Assembly: GCA_903850915.1 (NCBI GenBank)
Contig: CAINMV010000010.1
Location: 64,980 to 128,979 of the forward strand
DNA length: 64,000 bases
Origin: an uncultured Bacteroidota bacterium
GTDB taxonomy: Bacteria; Bacteroidota; Bacteroidia; UKL13-3
Direction: 5' to 3'
This document shows, one piece after another, positions 17,620-27,700 of the stretch (positions within the stretch are counted from its first letter, which is position 1; every line of letters starts with the position of its first letter). A program made the translations under genes and the position numbers. The notes beneath the pieces are model-generated. The model was not told the origin of the DNA. It was given only the letters and a program-made list of their open reading frames with translations, and made no database searches.

Positions 17620-18712
17620 GCATCATAGCGATAAAATCATCAAACAGATACCTACTATCGTGTGGTCCAGGAAAGGCCTCTGGATGATATTGCACACTAA
17701 ATGCCTTTTTGTTATTTACACTTATCCCTTCTATGGTTTCATCATTAAGATTAACATGAGTGATGCTTACCAAACTAGAGTTTATAACATCATTGGCTAC
17801 TACACTAAAGCCATGATTTTGACTAGTGATTTCACTAAGCCCAGTGGCCAGATTTAGAATTGGATGATTTAAACCTCTATGACCACAATGCATTTTATAG
17901 GTATGAATGCCACATGCCTGCGCCAACAATTGATGTCCTAAACATATTCCAAAGACAGGGATTTCTGTGGTTAAAATCTCTTTTACCGTTGCAATTGCAT
18001 AGTCCATGGTAGCCGGGTCGCCAGGACCATTACTAAGCATAAACCCATCCGGCTTAAATGCCAACATCTCCTTCAAGGTCGTTCTGGCTGGGAATATTTT
18101 CACAAAGCAATCACGTGCTACCAAGCAACGAGAGATATTATTCTTAACTCCAAAATCAAGAAGTGCTACTTTATATTTTGAATTTTCATCACCTCGCGTA
18201 AATGCCTCTAAAGTACTCACCTGTGAACTCAATTCCAACCCTTCCATAGAAGGCACCAACGACAACTGCTTTTGCAATTCTGCCACATCAAGTATTTCGG
18301 ATGAAATAATGGCGTTCATTGCCCCTTTATCGCGGATATGACGCACCAATTCACGGGTGTCGATATCAGCAATTCCAGTTAGATTGTTTTCAATAAAATA
18401 ATCTTGTAAAGAAAGGTTTGCGCTATGACGACTGAATACATCGCTAAAACTTTTACAAACCAGACCAGCTATTTTTATACCATCGCTTTCCACCTCTTGG
18501 TTTTGAGTGCCATAGTTGCCTACATGCACATTGGTGGAAATTAATATTTGTTTGTAATAACTCGGATCGGTGAACACCTCTTGATAACCGGTAAGTCCGG
18601 TATTGAAACATAATTCACCTGCAGTGGTTCCGATTTTACCGATTGCGGTGCCTTTGTAAACGGTACCATCGGCCAAAACCAATAATGCCGGAAGTTTAGA
18701 GAGTATTTTCAT
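17612..18712 (-). CDS. carA: Carbamoyl-phosphate synthase small (glutaminase) subunit
   Basis: A 366-residue glutamine amidotransferase subunit that releases ammonia from glutamine for carbamoyl-phosphate synthesis, feeding arginine and pyrimidine pathways. The N-terminal CPSase domain (LADGTVYKGTAIG, FNTGLTGYQEV) spans about residues 1-135. The class I GATase domain follows with FMLSNGPGDP, the nucleophile Cys in FGICLGHQLLAQ near residue 256 and the His/Glu pair in VQYHPEAFPGPHDS near 340. Length is normal. The large subunit carB is not in the window. It lies downstream of the pentein-type hydrolase gene on the same strand, with its own promoter box. Confidence 0.97.
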   Translation of the reverse strand: MKILSKLPALLVLADGTVYKGTAIGKIGTTAGELCFNTGLTGYQEVFTDPSYYKQILISTNVHVGNYGTQNQEVESDGIKIAGLVCKSFSDVFSRHSANLSLQDYFIENNLTGIADIDTRELVRHIRDKGAMNAIISSEILDVAELQKQLSLVPSMEGLELSSQVSTLEAFTRGDENSKYKVALLDFGVKNNISRCLVARDCFVKIFPARTTLKEMLAFKPDGFMLSNGPGDPATMDYAIATVKEILTTEIPVFGICLGHQLLAQACGIHTYKMHCGHRGLNHPILNLATGLSEITSQNHGFSVVANDVINSSLVSITHVNLNDETIEGISVNNKKAFSVQYHPEAFPGPHDSRYLFDDFIAMMRS

Positions 18713-18722
18713 TATTGGAGCG

Positions 18723-18730
18723 CGAAGATA
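18723..18730 (-). promoter_or_regulatory. -7 promoter box for carA
   Basis: TATCTTCG on the minus strand, followed by GC as in the other boxes here, ends 10 bases before the carA ATG, so the leader would be very short or nearly absent. No clear -33 element is seen. Confidence 0.5.
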
Positions 18731-18791
18731 GAAAAAACTATGTAATGTAAAAGTAAAAATTGGGCGACCCTTTAAGTTACACGTAATGCGA

Positions 18792-19703
18792 CTAATACAC
18801 CATCATCTTCATACAAAACACGCTACCACCGCTTTTCATGTATTCAGAAGTTTCGGTTTCATGAATTGTAAAATCAAGATCAGTCAAAATTTTTATGGCT
18901 GTGGCAGAGCCCTTTTGAATAATAGCATGCCTATATTTAGAATTGTATGGGATATGCGCATTTAGGCAAAAAGTCTGTTCTGCTTCGTATTCTGAAATAA
19001 AATGAAGATACTTGAAAAGATGTTGAATATTTTTCAAGCCATCCTCCGTAAAAGCCTCCTTGCACAAGATTACATTGTCCGTGTCAACTGGCAAAAAACA
19101 GGTATCCAGATGGTAGAATTTTGGATGCAACAGTTCCAATAACACCACTGGAACATCCAAAATTTGAGCCAACTCTTCGTGCGCATTGGCTTTACTTCGG
19201 TGACCAAATCCACCATATAAAAGCTGTTTGAATGGATGAGCAATGGTATCTCCCATGCCTTCAAATAGGTCTGTTCGTTCAAGATGAAGCGTTGTATAGC
19301 CAATTCCTTTGAAGAATTCCTCGAAATAAGGCACTTCAAGTTTACGAGAATCATGCTTCATTTTACTCATTACCACTATATTTCTACCATCTTTTACTCT
19401 CCATGGAAATGTTTGATTGGCACAAAACACCATATCCTCCAAGCCAATAGCACCGGGTATTTCCATAACCTTATCAATCACATGCATCTGCGAAAGGTTT
19501 TGATAAACAAACCTTAACGAATTCCACTGGGCCATTGCTTCATCTTTCTGTGTTTGCCCCTGAAATCCTTCCATAAAAGCATTTTTCACATCCACAATAT
19601 CAAAATATTCGGGGGTGCAAAGCAGCACATTTGTTGGCTCAGTGCGACTTTCTACGTCATCGATGGAAAATGTTAAATCGCGGGAGTAAATTTTGTTATC
19701 CAT
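18792..19703 (-). CDS. Amidinotransferase/DDAH-like pentein hydrolase
   Basis: A 303-residue cytosolic member of the guanidine-modifying (pentein) superfamily, which includes dimethylargininase, arginine deiminase and arginine:glycine amidinotransferase. Supporting marks are the acidic pair in GAIGLEDMVFCANQ (Glu89/Asp90), FGHRSKANAHEELAQIL, the catalytic His in KFYHLDTCFLPVD (His198) and the nucleophile Cys297 in SGGSVFCMKM next to the C-terminus. It probably hydrolyses a guanidino or ureido compound such as arginine, methylarginine or citrulline; the substrate is not determined. The ATG at 19703 follows a good promoter box. carA lies downstream and a second, secreted pentein is divergently transcribed. 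Confidence 0.85.
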   Translation of the reverse strand: MDNKIYSRDLTFSIDDVESRTEPTNVLLCTPEYFDIVDVKNAFMEGFQGQTQKDEAMAQWNSLRFVYQNLSQMHVIDKVMEIPGAIGLEDMVFCANQTFPWRVKDGRNIVVMSKMKHDSRKLEVPYFEEFFKGIGYTTLHLERTDLFEGMGDTIAHPFKQLLYGGFGHRSKANAHEELAQILDVPVVLLELLHPKFYHLDTCFLPVDTDNVILCKEAFTEDGLKNIQHLFKYLHFISEYEAEQTFCLNAHIPYNSKYRHAIIQKGSATAIKILTDLDFTIHETETSEYMKSGGSVFCMKMMVY

Positions 19704-19724
19704 GTTCGAATTGCGTTCTTTGTG

Positions 19725-19732
19725 CAAATGTA
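19725..19732 (-). promoter_or_regulatory. -7 promoter box for the pentein hydrolase gene
   Basis: TACATTTG on the minus strand, an exact TAnnTTTG match followed by CAC, lies 21 bases upstream of the ATG at 19703. The frame upstream of that ATG would run across this box. Confidence 0.5.
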
Positions 19733-19788
19733 AATAAACCATCTGCTTATTAAACCAGATTGTTTAACCTAAAAATCTAAATTATAAA

Positions 19789-21657
19789 ATGAAAAATATT
19801 TTCGCAGTGATTCTGCTATTCGTTTCTATACTTGCGTTCTCGCAACGCCGGAACCCCGAACTTACTCAACGTATTGCGGGCTTTAAAAGACCTGCACAAA
19901 AAACAAGTCAAGAAGTTCAGTTGACAAAACAGCGAGCTTTAAACAAAACCAATACATCGGTGTATGCTAGTTCTATCCCCTCTAACATTAAATTCCCAGG
20001 AGAATTTGAGGAATCACAGGCAGTGTGTATCAGCTGGAGTTACGACTACGACAACAACGGAATACCTACCATTGTGGATACTTCGAGCGAATATGGATGG
20101 GTAAGCGAACAACTTGCCAATGCCATTCAACCTGAATGCCCTGTATGGATTCGAGTTAAAAGCAAAAATGATACTGTTATTTTAAAACGATATATGAAAT
20201 CGCAGGCAACCCCTTTATACAATTACAAGTTTATTATTTGCCCTATGGACGACTGGTGGATGCGCGATTATGGCCCTATCGGAATTTATCATGGTGCGGC
20301 TGATAGCTTAGCGTTTTTAGATCTAAAATACTATGATGGGCGCGACTACGATAATGATTTCCCAAAGTACTTGGCCGACAGCATGCATATTGTTAGCTAT
20401 GAAACTCAGCTGAATGCTGAAGGAGGTAATATTATGACCGATGGATGGGGTAAATTATTTTTTAGTGATGTAATTACATCTACGAATACAGACATTTCGA
20501 TTCACAATCCAGCATGGACAACCAACAACACTTTAGATTCTTGTAAGAAGTATTTTGGATCGCCGACTCTTATTGAAACCAAAACATTACATTGTGATGG
20601 TGGAACCGGCCATATCGACTTATACCTTAAAATGATTGATGATGAGCATATGATGGTAATGCAAATGCCATCTGAAGTTACCGCCGTTGACAGGCAACTT
20701 ATTGAGGATAACTTACAAACTATTAAAGGCTACAGCACACAATACAACCGTCCATTCAAAATATATCGCATCCCAACTCCTACTGATAATGCCGGCAATA
20801 TTGTTAAGACATGTACGAAAATAAATAATGATGCTCGTACGTATATCAATGGAATTACAGTGAACAAAACGTTCATTTACCCAAAATATTCAGATGCAAT
20901 TGATGGCAACGTGGCTCAAGATGCTGCAGCTGAAGCCTACATTAAAAAGATTATGCCTGGCTACAAAGTTATTGGCATTGATAGTCGTGTTATTTGTGCT
21001 AATGGCGGAGGTGGTGAATTGCATTGCATTACAATGCAAATTCCAGCCGAAAATCCGTTGCGCATTTGGCATCCTTCGATTGAAGGTTACGTGCCTTTAC
21101 AATCCAAGTATCATATAATAGCCAAGGCCTCCAATAGAAGTGGAATTGCTTCTACCAAATGCTATTGGCGCAAAAAGGGTGGTGCTACTTTTAACACACT
21201 AACGTTGACTGATAGCGCAGGATATGCTATTGGTGACATTCAGGATAACACCATTACCACATCCGATGAAATACAATATTATATTGGGGCTACTAGCAAT
21301 AACGGCAAAATAGCTGTCCGCCCGATTGTGGCGCCACAAGGCTACTACCGTTTTTATTTCACCCAAGGAGTCGGTTTTACTTCAGAGGAGATAGAATTAA
21401 CAAATCATTTATTTGAAATCTCCCCAAATCCAACTAGCAATAACGCTAACCTACAATTTCAGTTGTTAGAAGAAAGTAATGTTAAGTTTATTATAACAGA
21501 CATAACCGGAAAGATAATACAAAAAATCGAATCTCATAACAATGCTGGCATTTCCTGCTTAAAGATTCAGGTTAGCGGTTATTCCACGGGCATGTATTTC
21601 TGCACCATGACTGTAAACGAAAATTCGACTATTACACGACGATTTATCGTCAACTAG
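19789..21657 (+). CDS. Secreted peptidylarginine deiminase-like protein (PF04371 type) with T9SS tail
   Basis: A 622-residue exported pentein. Residues 1-18 are a signal peptide and about 60-430 the porphyromonas-type PAD/agmatine deiminase domain. Catalytic residues are Asp160 (DDWWMRDYGPIG), His275 and Asp277 (GTGHIDLYLKMID) and nucleophile Cys413 (GGGGELHCITMQIP). An Ig-like domain follows (about 430-530), and residues 540-622 form a type A sorting domain (FEISPNPTSNN ... RRFIVN). This architecture matches the secreted P. gingivalis PPAD, which turns protein arginine into citrulline plus ammonia, and not cytosolic agmatine deiminase. Protein or peptide arginine is therefore the likelier substrate, but that is inference. 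Confidence 0.85.
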   Translation: MKNIFAVILLFVSILAFSQRRNPELTQRIAGFKRPAQKTSQEVQLTKQRALNKTNTSVYASSIPSNIKFPGEFEESQAVCISWSYDYDNNGIPTIVDTSSEYGWVSEQLANAIQPECPVWIRVKSKNDTVILKRYMKSQATPLYNYKFIICPMDDWWMRDYGPIGIYHGAADSLAFLDLKYYDGRDYDNDFPKYLADSMHIVSYETQLNAEGGNIMTDGWGKLFFSDVITSTNTDISIHNPAWTTNNTLDSCKKYFGSPTLIETKTLHCDGGTGHIDLYLKMIDDEHMMVMQMPSEVTAVDRQLIEDNLQTIKGYSTQYNRPFKIYRIPTPTDNAGNIVKTCTKINNDARTYINGITVNKTFIYPKYSDAIDGNVAQDAAAEAYIKKIMPGYKVIGIDSRVICANGGGGELHCITMQIPAENPLRIWHPSIEGYVPLQSKYHIIAKASNRSGIASTKCYWRKKGGATFNTLTLTDSAGYAIGDIQDNTITTSDEIQYYIGATSNNGKIAVRPIVAPQGYYRFYFTQGVGFTSEEIELTNHLFEISPNPTSNNANLQFQLLEESNVKFIITDITGKIIQKIESHNNAGISCLKIQVSGYSTGMYFCTMTVNENSTITRRFIVN

Positions 21658-21701
21658 TTTTAAACTAACCTCGATATAATTCAGCTTCTGGATAAGCAAC
21701 T

Positions 21702-21767
21702 TGAAACATCACTCTTATTATGTTTCACCTTCACCAACTTATCTTGATATTTAATTACAATAAGTTG
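21702..21767. terminator. Two hairpins between convergent genes
   Basis: TGAAACAT/ATGTTTCA (21702-21709 and 21720-21727) and CAACTTAT/ATAAGTTG (21735-21742 and 21760-21767) are perfect 8-base stems in the 122-base gap between the deiminase-like gene and the giant gene. Neither has a good T tract; together they may act as a bidirectional end signal. Confidence 0.35.
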
Positions 21768-21779
21768 TGATGCCATAGC

Positions 21780-24700
21780 TTAAAGCTTTACCACTTTACC
21801 ATATTTCGAATCGACACCATTAACGTTGATTCTAATATAGTAAACTCCCTTAGAAAGCGACTCAGTATTTACTTGGAATTGATTATAACCCTTTACGGAT
21901 GAAGCTTCTTTTTTGAATACTAGCCGTCCTTCGAGATTAACAACTTCTAATGTAGCCTTCCCTTTCTCTGAATATGTATACGTCACTGTTAAGATATCGT
22001 TGAATGGATTCGGCTTTACGGTTTCAATAATAGGTTGAAACGCTAAACCTATATTCACCCAACGAATCATCGAATATTCATAATCTCCTGAATAGTCTAC
22101 TTGCTTTAATCGATAATAATAAATCATTGTATTTTCCTCCAATTCTAATACATCGTTATAACCATACGATGATGTATTCGATGTTGTTCCATTGCCTTTA
22201 ATTTGGCCTATTTTAATGAAATGCAACCCATCGTTACTACGTTCAATATCGAAATAATCGTTATTGATTTCAGAGGCTGTCACCCATGTTAAATTAACAA
22301 CGCGACCTATTGCCTTCGCTTTAAATGAAATTAACTTTACAGGTAAAGGATTATTGCCTACTGCACCAAAGATGAAAGGGCTAAAACTATTTACCGAAGG
22401 CGCTTTTACGGTAAGTGCACTAGTTGTTCCTGTTACTATTGTAGCGCCAGCGGTTGCATTTTCCCAACTTTGCAAGGTGGAGTTCCAATGAGCTACGATT
22501 AAATTAGATAAAATCGTACCATTGCCAGTAAAGAAGTTAGAACCCGTTGAACCGCCACAGCCGCTGTTTGCGTTGCCATATATCGTCACATCAACTGCTG
22601 ACGTTCCAATGGTACGGTCTAACTGCCAATACTCGCAGCTATCCAAATTTAGTAATGGAGCGGTGTGAGCCGTTCCAAAAACATTATGTGGACTAGCTCT
22701 AATATATTCGGCAGTAAAGGCATCGGTAACGTTTGTTGGTGCTGAAATTGCAATAGCCTGATATCCGACACCCGTCTTTCCCGCAGGAAATACAAAAGCG
22801 ATGTTACCGGTTTTCTTCATAGGGCCATCCACAAAACTACTATCTGAGACATTACCAACACTTGCAGTGCTTGTTAAGGAAAGTAAATTCGACGCTGTCG
22901 ATATTAATTTGCCTGAAGTTAAATTTAACACACCACTCACTGAGAGTGCCCCAGCAAGTGTTTTTTGATATACCGCACCACCAGAAATAATTAATCCATT
23001 GTAATTTCCAACTACAATAGTTTGAGCCCCTGCCGCACCATAATTTACCACCGAAGTCCATGTTTTAGAAGCCGGGATTGGAGATGAAGAAGTATTTTGC
23101 GTTTTTAATGTTCCGCTACCACTATTGGAGCTAAATCCAAGTATTTTATTCGTAGTCATGTCAAAAGTAGCGCCGCCATCAATTTGAAGCGCATTAGATA
23201 CAGCAAGATCCGCAGGGGCATAGGTTTTTGTTCCAGCTCCTGATATGGTTAGATTATAATACCCCAAGGCATTCACGGATTGGGAAGAGGCTCCGGAATA
23301 ATTAACACACAAATTGCTAATGGTTTTTGTTGTTATTGGGTATTGCGTTAGAAAATCTGCTGTGCCGGTGATACGCGTTACTTTTACCGTGCCACTGCCT
23401 GTTAATGTGCCTGCACCACCTACTGTATAAGCCGCTCCTGGCTCTAATGTCGCCAATGAATTCACCGTTAAATTGCCCCCCACTATAATGTTTTGAATGG
23501 CAACAACAGCTCCTGAATTTGCAACTGTCAACTCATTAAACGCACTTGTTGAGGCTGAACCCAAAATACTATCGTTTGCCGATGTGCCATTAAACTTTAC
23601 CTTTCCTCCATTATGCGTAAACGTTCCATTATTGGTAAAATTCCCTGCAAGATACAACGTGTCCGAGGTGGCAAATAGCGTTCCAGCACTAACAGTGAGG
23701 CTATTAAACGCCTTTGTTGTACTACCCAAGAGTAATGTACCTGCCCCTGCCTTGGTTAAATTGACTGTTTGAGCATTAATTACTGCTCCAAGTGTTAGCG
23801 TATCGGCATTTACTGTTATAGTCGGACTTACATTTAATGTGATATTATTGGCGGCCAAATTTAAACTTGCCGAAGCTCCTAAATAGCCAAAATCACCATT
23901 AACTATAATAGGGTAACTTACAAGTGTGCTATCCGCGTTACTGCCATTGTCGATTGCGCCTCCATTAATGGTAAAGGTGCTTGTGGAATCGCCTAATGCC
24001 CTTGTGTTGTTTAATTTCAACGTACCTGCATTGAGCGTGGCACCGCCTCTAAACGTATTACGTTTCGAAATAGTCCAAGTTCCTATTCCATTTTTTACAA
24101 CCGCCATTGGTCCTGAAATTAAACTTGATATACTTCCTCCGGCAGCTCCTCCAAAGGTAAAGGAGGTAGCACCAGAAACTGAAGTTCCTGTTATGTTTAA
24201 CAACCCACCTTCTCCACTAACACTAGCATCAGTTGCAAGGTATAAAACCCCAATTTGAGTAGAGGCTGTTGGTGCGCTATTGGTGAGTGCCCCTAAACTA
24301 GATACACCTAAACCATTTAAAGTAATATACTCCGTAGCAGCCGAAGTTAACGAAAATCCATTCATGTCGAGGGAAGCACCATTGGCAATGTTAGTTCCTG
24401 TGGCGGATGTGGCGCCACTGGTGCCTAAGGGACCTTCGGTGGCCAAGGTGGACGATGCACCCAACTTTAAGGTTCCCGCACTTATCATTGTAATGCCGGT
24501 GTAGGTGTTTGCACCAGACAAGGTCCAGGTGCCAGCCCCCTCTTTGATTATCTTTCTATTACCAGCGATCGCAGAATCTATGTTGCCACCTACTGCACCG
24601 CCAAGGGTGATTGCAGTAGTGCCAGAAAATATCGCATAAGGCCCTTTGACTATTATCAATCCTCCTTCACCATTGATACTTGCCGCAGTGGCAAGTGTAT

Positions 24701-27700
24701 TTCTGCAGGTAAATGTTGACGTTCCTGAGGCGCTATTGGTGACTGCTCCTAATCCTGCAAAGCCAGAGCCGTTTATAGTAAGCTGCTCAGTTCCTAAAAT
24801 AGATATCGAATTTCCCAATAATGAAAACCCATTCAAATCGAGCGAAGCCCCAGAAGCTACAATTGTGCCAGCTTCAATCTGAAACCCTGATGACACCGCA
24901 CCTAATGGGCCTGAATTAGCGGCAGTAGAAGATGAAACCCCCAGCTTCAAGGTTCCATTATTGATTACTGTCAAATTTGGATACGTATTTACACCTGATA
25001 GAGTCCAAGTTCCAGCACCTTCTTTATAAATATCAATACCTGCATACGTTATAGTTGAAATTATCCCAGATAAGGTTCCATTACTTCCTGCTGTCCCATC
25101 CATATTAAGACCAAACGCCCCAAGCGCTAAAGCGCCGCTGCATGTAAGCGTACCTGAAGTTGTTGCTGTTATTGTGCTCGTTAAACCTAAAGTAATTGGT
25201 CCTTTAAAAGAGGCATTACCACCGGTGTTGGTTAATGCACCAGCGGGTGAGGCCGTTAATCCAGTTCCGTTAATGGTTAGAGGTTCAGCTGTAGAATGCA
25301 CAAATCCATTTAAATCTAAAACTGCACCTGATGCAACTGTCGTTCTTCCAGCTACGGTGCCGAGCACAGAGGTAGAAGCACCGAGTTTTAACGTACCTAT
25401 ATTAATATCAGTTGTGCCCGTATAGGTGTTAACACCTGAAAGCGTCCAAGCACCTACTCCATTTTTAGCAACCGATGTTGGAGTTGAAATTATACCTGAC
25501 ATGGTTCCTGAACTTGATGCAGGCCCATTTAATATTAATGCAAAGGCCCCAGCCACAGCACCACTGCAGGTAAGTGTGCCCGAACTTGTAGCACTAATAG
25601 TACTTGCGCCAGCTAATGTTATTGGACCGCTAAATGAGGCATCACCTCCGTTGTTGGTTAAAACGCCGGCAGGCAATGCGGTTAATCCAGCTCCATTTAA
25701 AGTAAGTGGTTCGGCCGTTGAAAGCACATACCCATTTAAATCTAAAACTGCACCTGATGCAATTGTTGTTATTCCAGCGACGGTGCCGAGAACGGAACTA
25801 GAAGCACCTAGTTTTAGTGTGCCAGAGCTTATGGTAGTTATGCCGCTGTATGTATTCGCACCAAATAATGTGATTACTCCCGTTCCACTGTATGTAATTC
25901 CGCCTGAACCATTTCCAAATACATCACTTTGAAACACATTCCCATTGCCATTAAACGTGGTTAAGAAGGTGGAATTTGCTACAGCACCTAAACTCAATTG
26001 GGTAATTCCTCCACCTACTGGGTTGGTAACTGTATAGATAGGTGCAGCAGTATGTGTGACCGAGGTAAACGATAAACCCGCTATTCCAGCAAGTACAGAC
26101 CCCCCATTTATTGTTAAAGTAAAAGCGCCTATAGTTAATGTGCCTAAGGAATGTGTAACACCAGATCCTATTGTAGCCACATCAGTTGAAATAGTAGCTG
26201 CTCCACCCACGGTAATATTGTAGGCATTTACAGATGTTGCAGTCATTAGTAACAAAGCCCCTCCATTTAATGCTAAGTTAGTAGCTGCGGTACCAAGGGC
26301 TGCTATATGGCTTAATTGCAATGTACCCGCGCTTAATGTTAGCGTTCCACTAAATGTATTGGAACCTTGCAGAATTAACTTACCTGCACCAGTAGCCGAT
26401 AAGTTTGTAGCGGAAACGGCATCGGAAATTATTGCCGTTCCCAAGGTTTTTGTAAACGACACAGGACCTGAAGTCGCAAACCCTGCTATACTTTGCGTGG
26501 CGGTGCCCGTAATAGTGAATGCACCGCTGCCTGTAATTGCGTTGGCACTAGTATTCACAAAATTACCACTTAATGAAAGTGCAAATGTTGATAAGGCTAA
26601 AGTTGCCCCAACGCCATACGTTAATGTACCTGTAACGGCTGTAGCAACGCCAAGTGTAGTTGTGCCCCCGCTAACTGTCAAATTATAAAACGTTATGAAT
26701 TTTGTTGTTGGTAGCGTAATGGTGGCTGCCAATTCAACGGTACCTGTCCCAGGTGTCCAAACAGCAGTGGAACTTGTATTGGTGATGGCTCCGTTTACCT
26801 TTAAGAGACCCCCGGCAGTCATTATAATACTACTTGCCTGGGCTGCAATTGGGCCAAGTGCCAAGCTACCTGCAATTAAAGTTGAGCCACTAGAAAACGT
26901 TATTGTGCCAATTTGAGTAGCAACTGAATTACCAACCCGAACTGCTCCTGCAACACGTAATATAGGACTAACCCCCGTTGTAAATGCAAGATTTGCTGTT
27001 CCTGCGGTATTGGCAAGCTGCAATGATTTACATGAAAAGTCACCATCCACTGTTACTGTAGTTCCTATTAGTATTGTCACCGAATCCTGCGCACCAGGCA
27101 CAACTCCGCCCGTCCATGTGGCTATGGCGCTCCAATTTCCTGTTGCAGCACTTACAATTGAGGTCGTTGCCGCTGTTGTTATAAGACCTGAATTATTTGC
27201 AAAGAAAACAGTATTATTGTTTGTAGCCCCTGTGTACCCCCATGAGCCAGTTGCTGATTGCCCTGTGCTCCCAAAAATTAGGCTATGCACAGTCGAGGAA
27301 GTATTAGTCCCAAGATTGAGAACTGCACCAGTCATGATGGACAAATATCCCGAAATTATTTTTTGTGTATTATTAATAACCATTGTTCCAGAATTAATAA
27401 TTATTCCTTCACCACCAAATGTAGCAGGCCACTCCAAACCTGCTGTTGCAGATTGATCATATTTCAACGTTGTTGAAGCTGTGTAAGTTGGAACCACTGA
27501 AACTGTTGCTGACCCAGCCATGGTTAATAGATTATTCACGATAACACTAGTAGTTGTTTTAGCACCTGAGCCGCTTAATCCTAAATTGCTATATGTGCCA
27601 GCTTGGACGGTTTGTGCGCCAAGTCCAGTATAATTTACCGTGTTTCCTGCGGCGGTCATTGTAAGCGCAGAAATGGTCGGGACCGTTGGTGTAGTATTGA

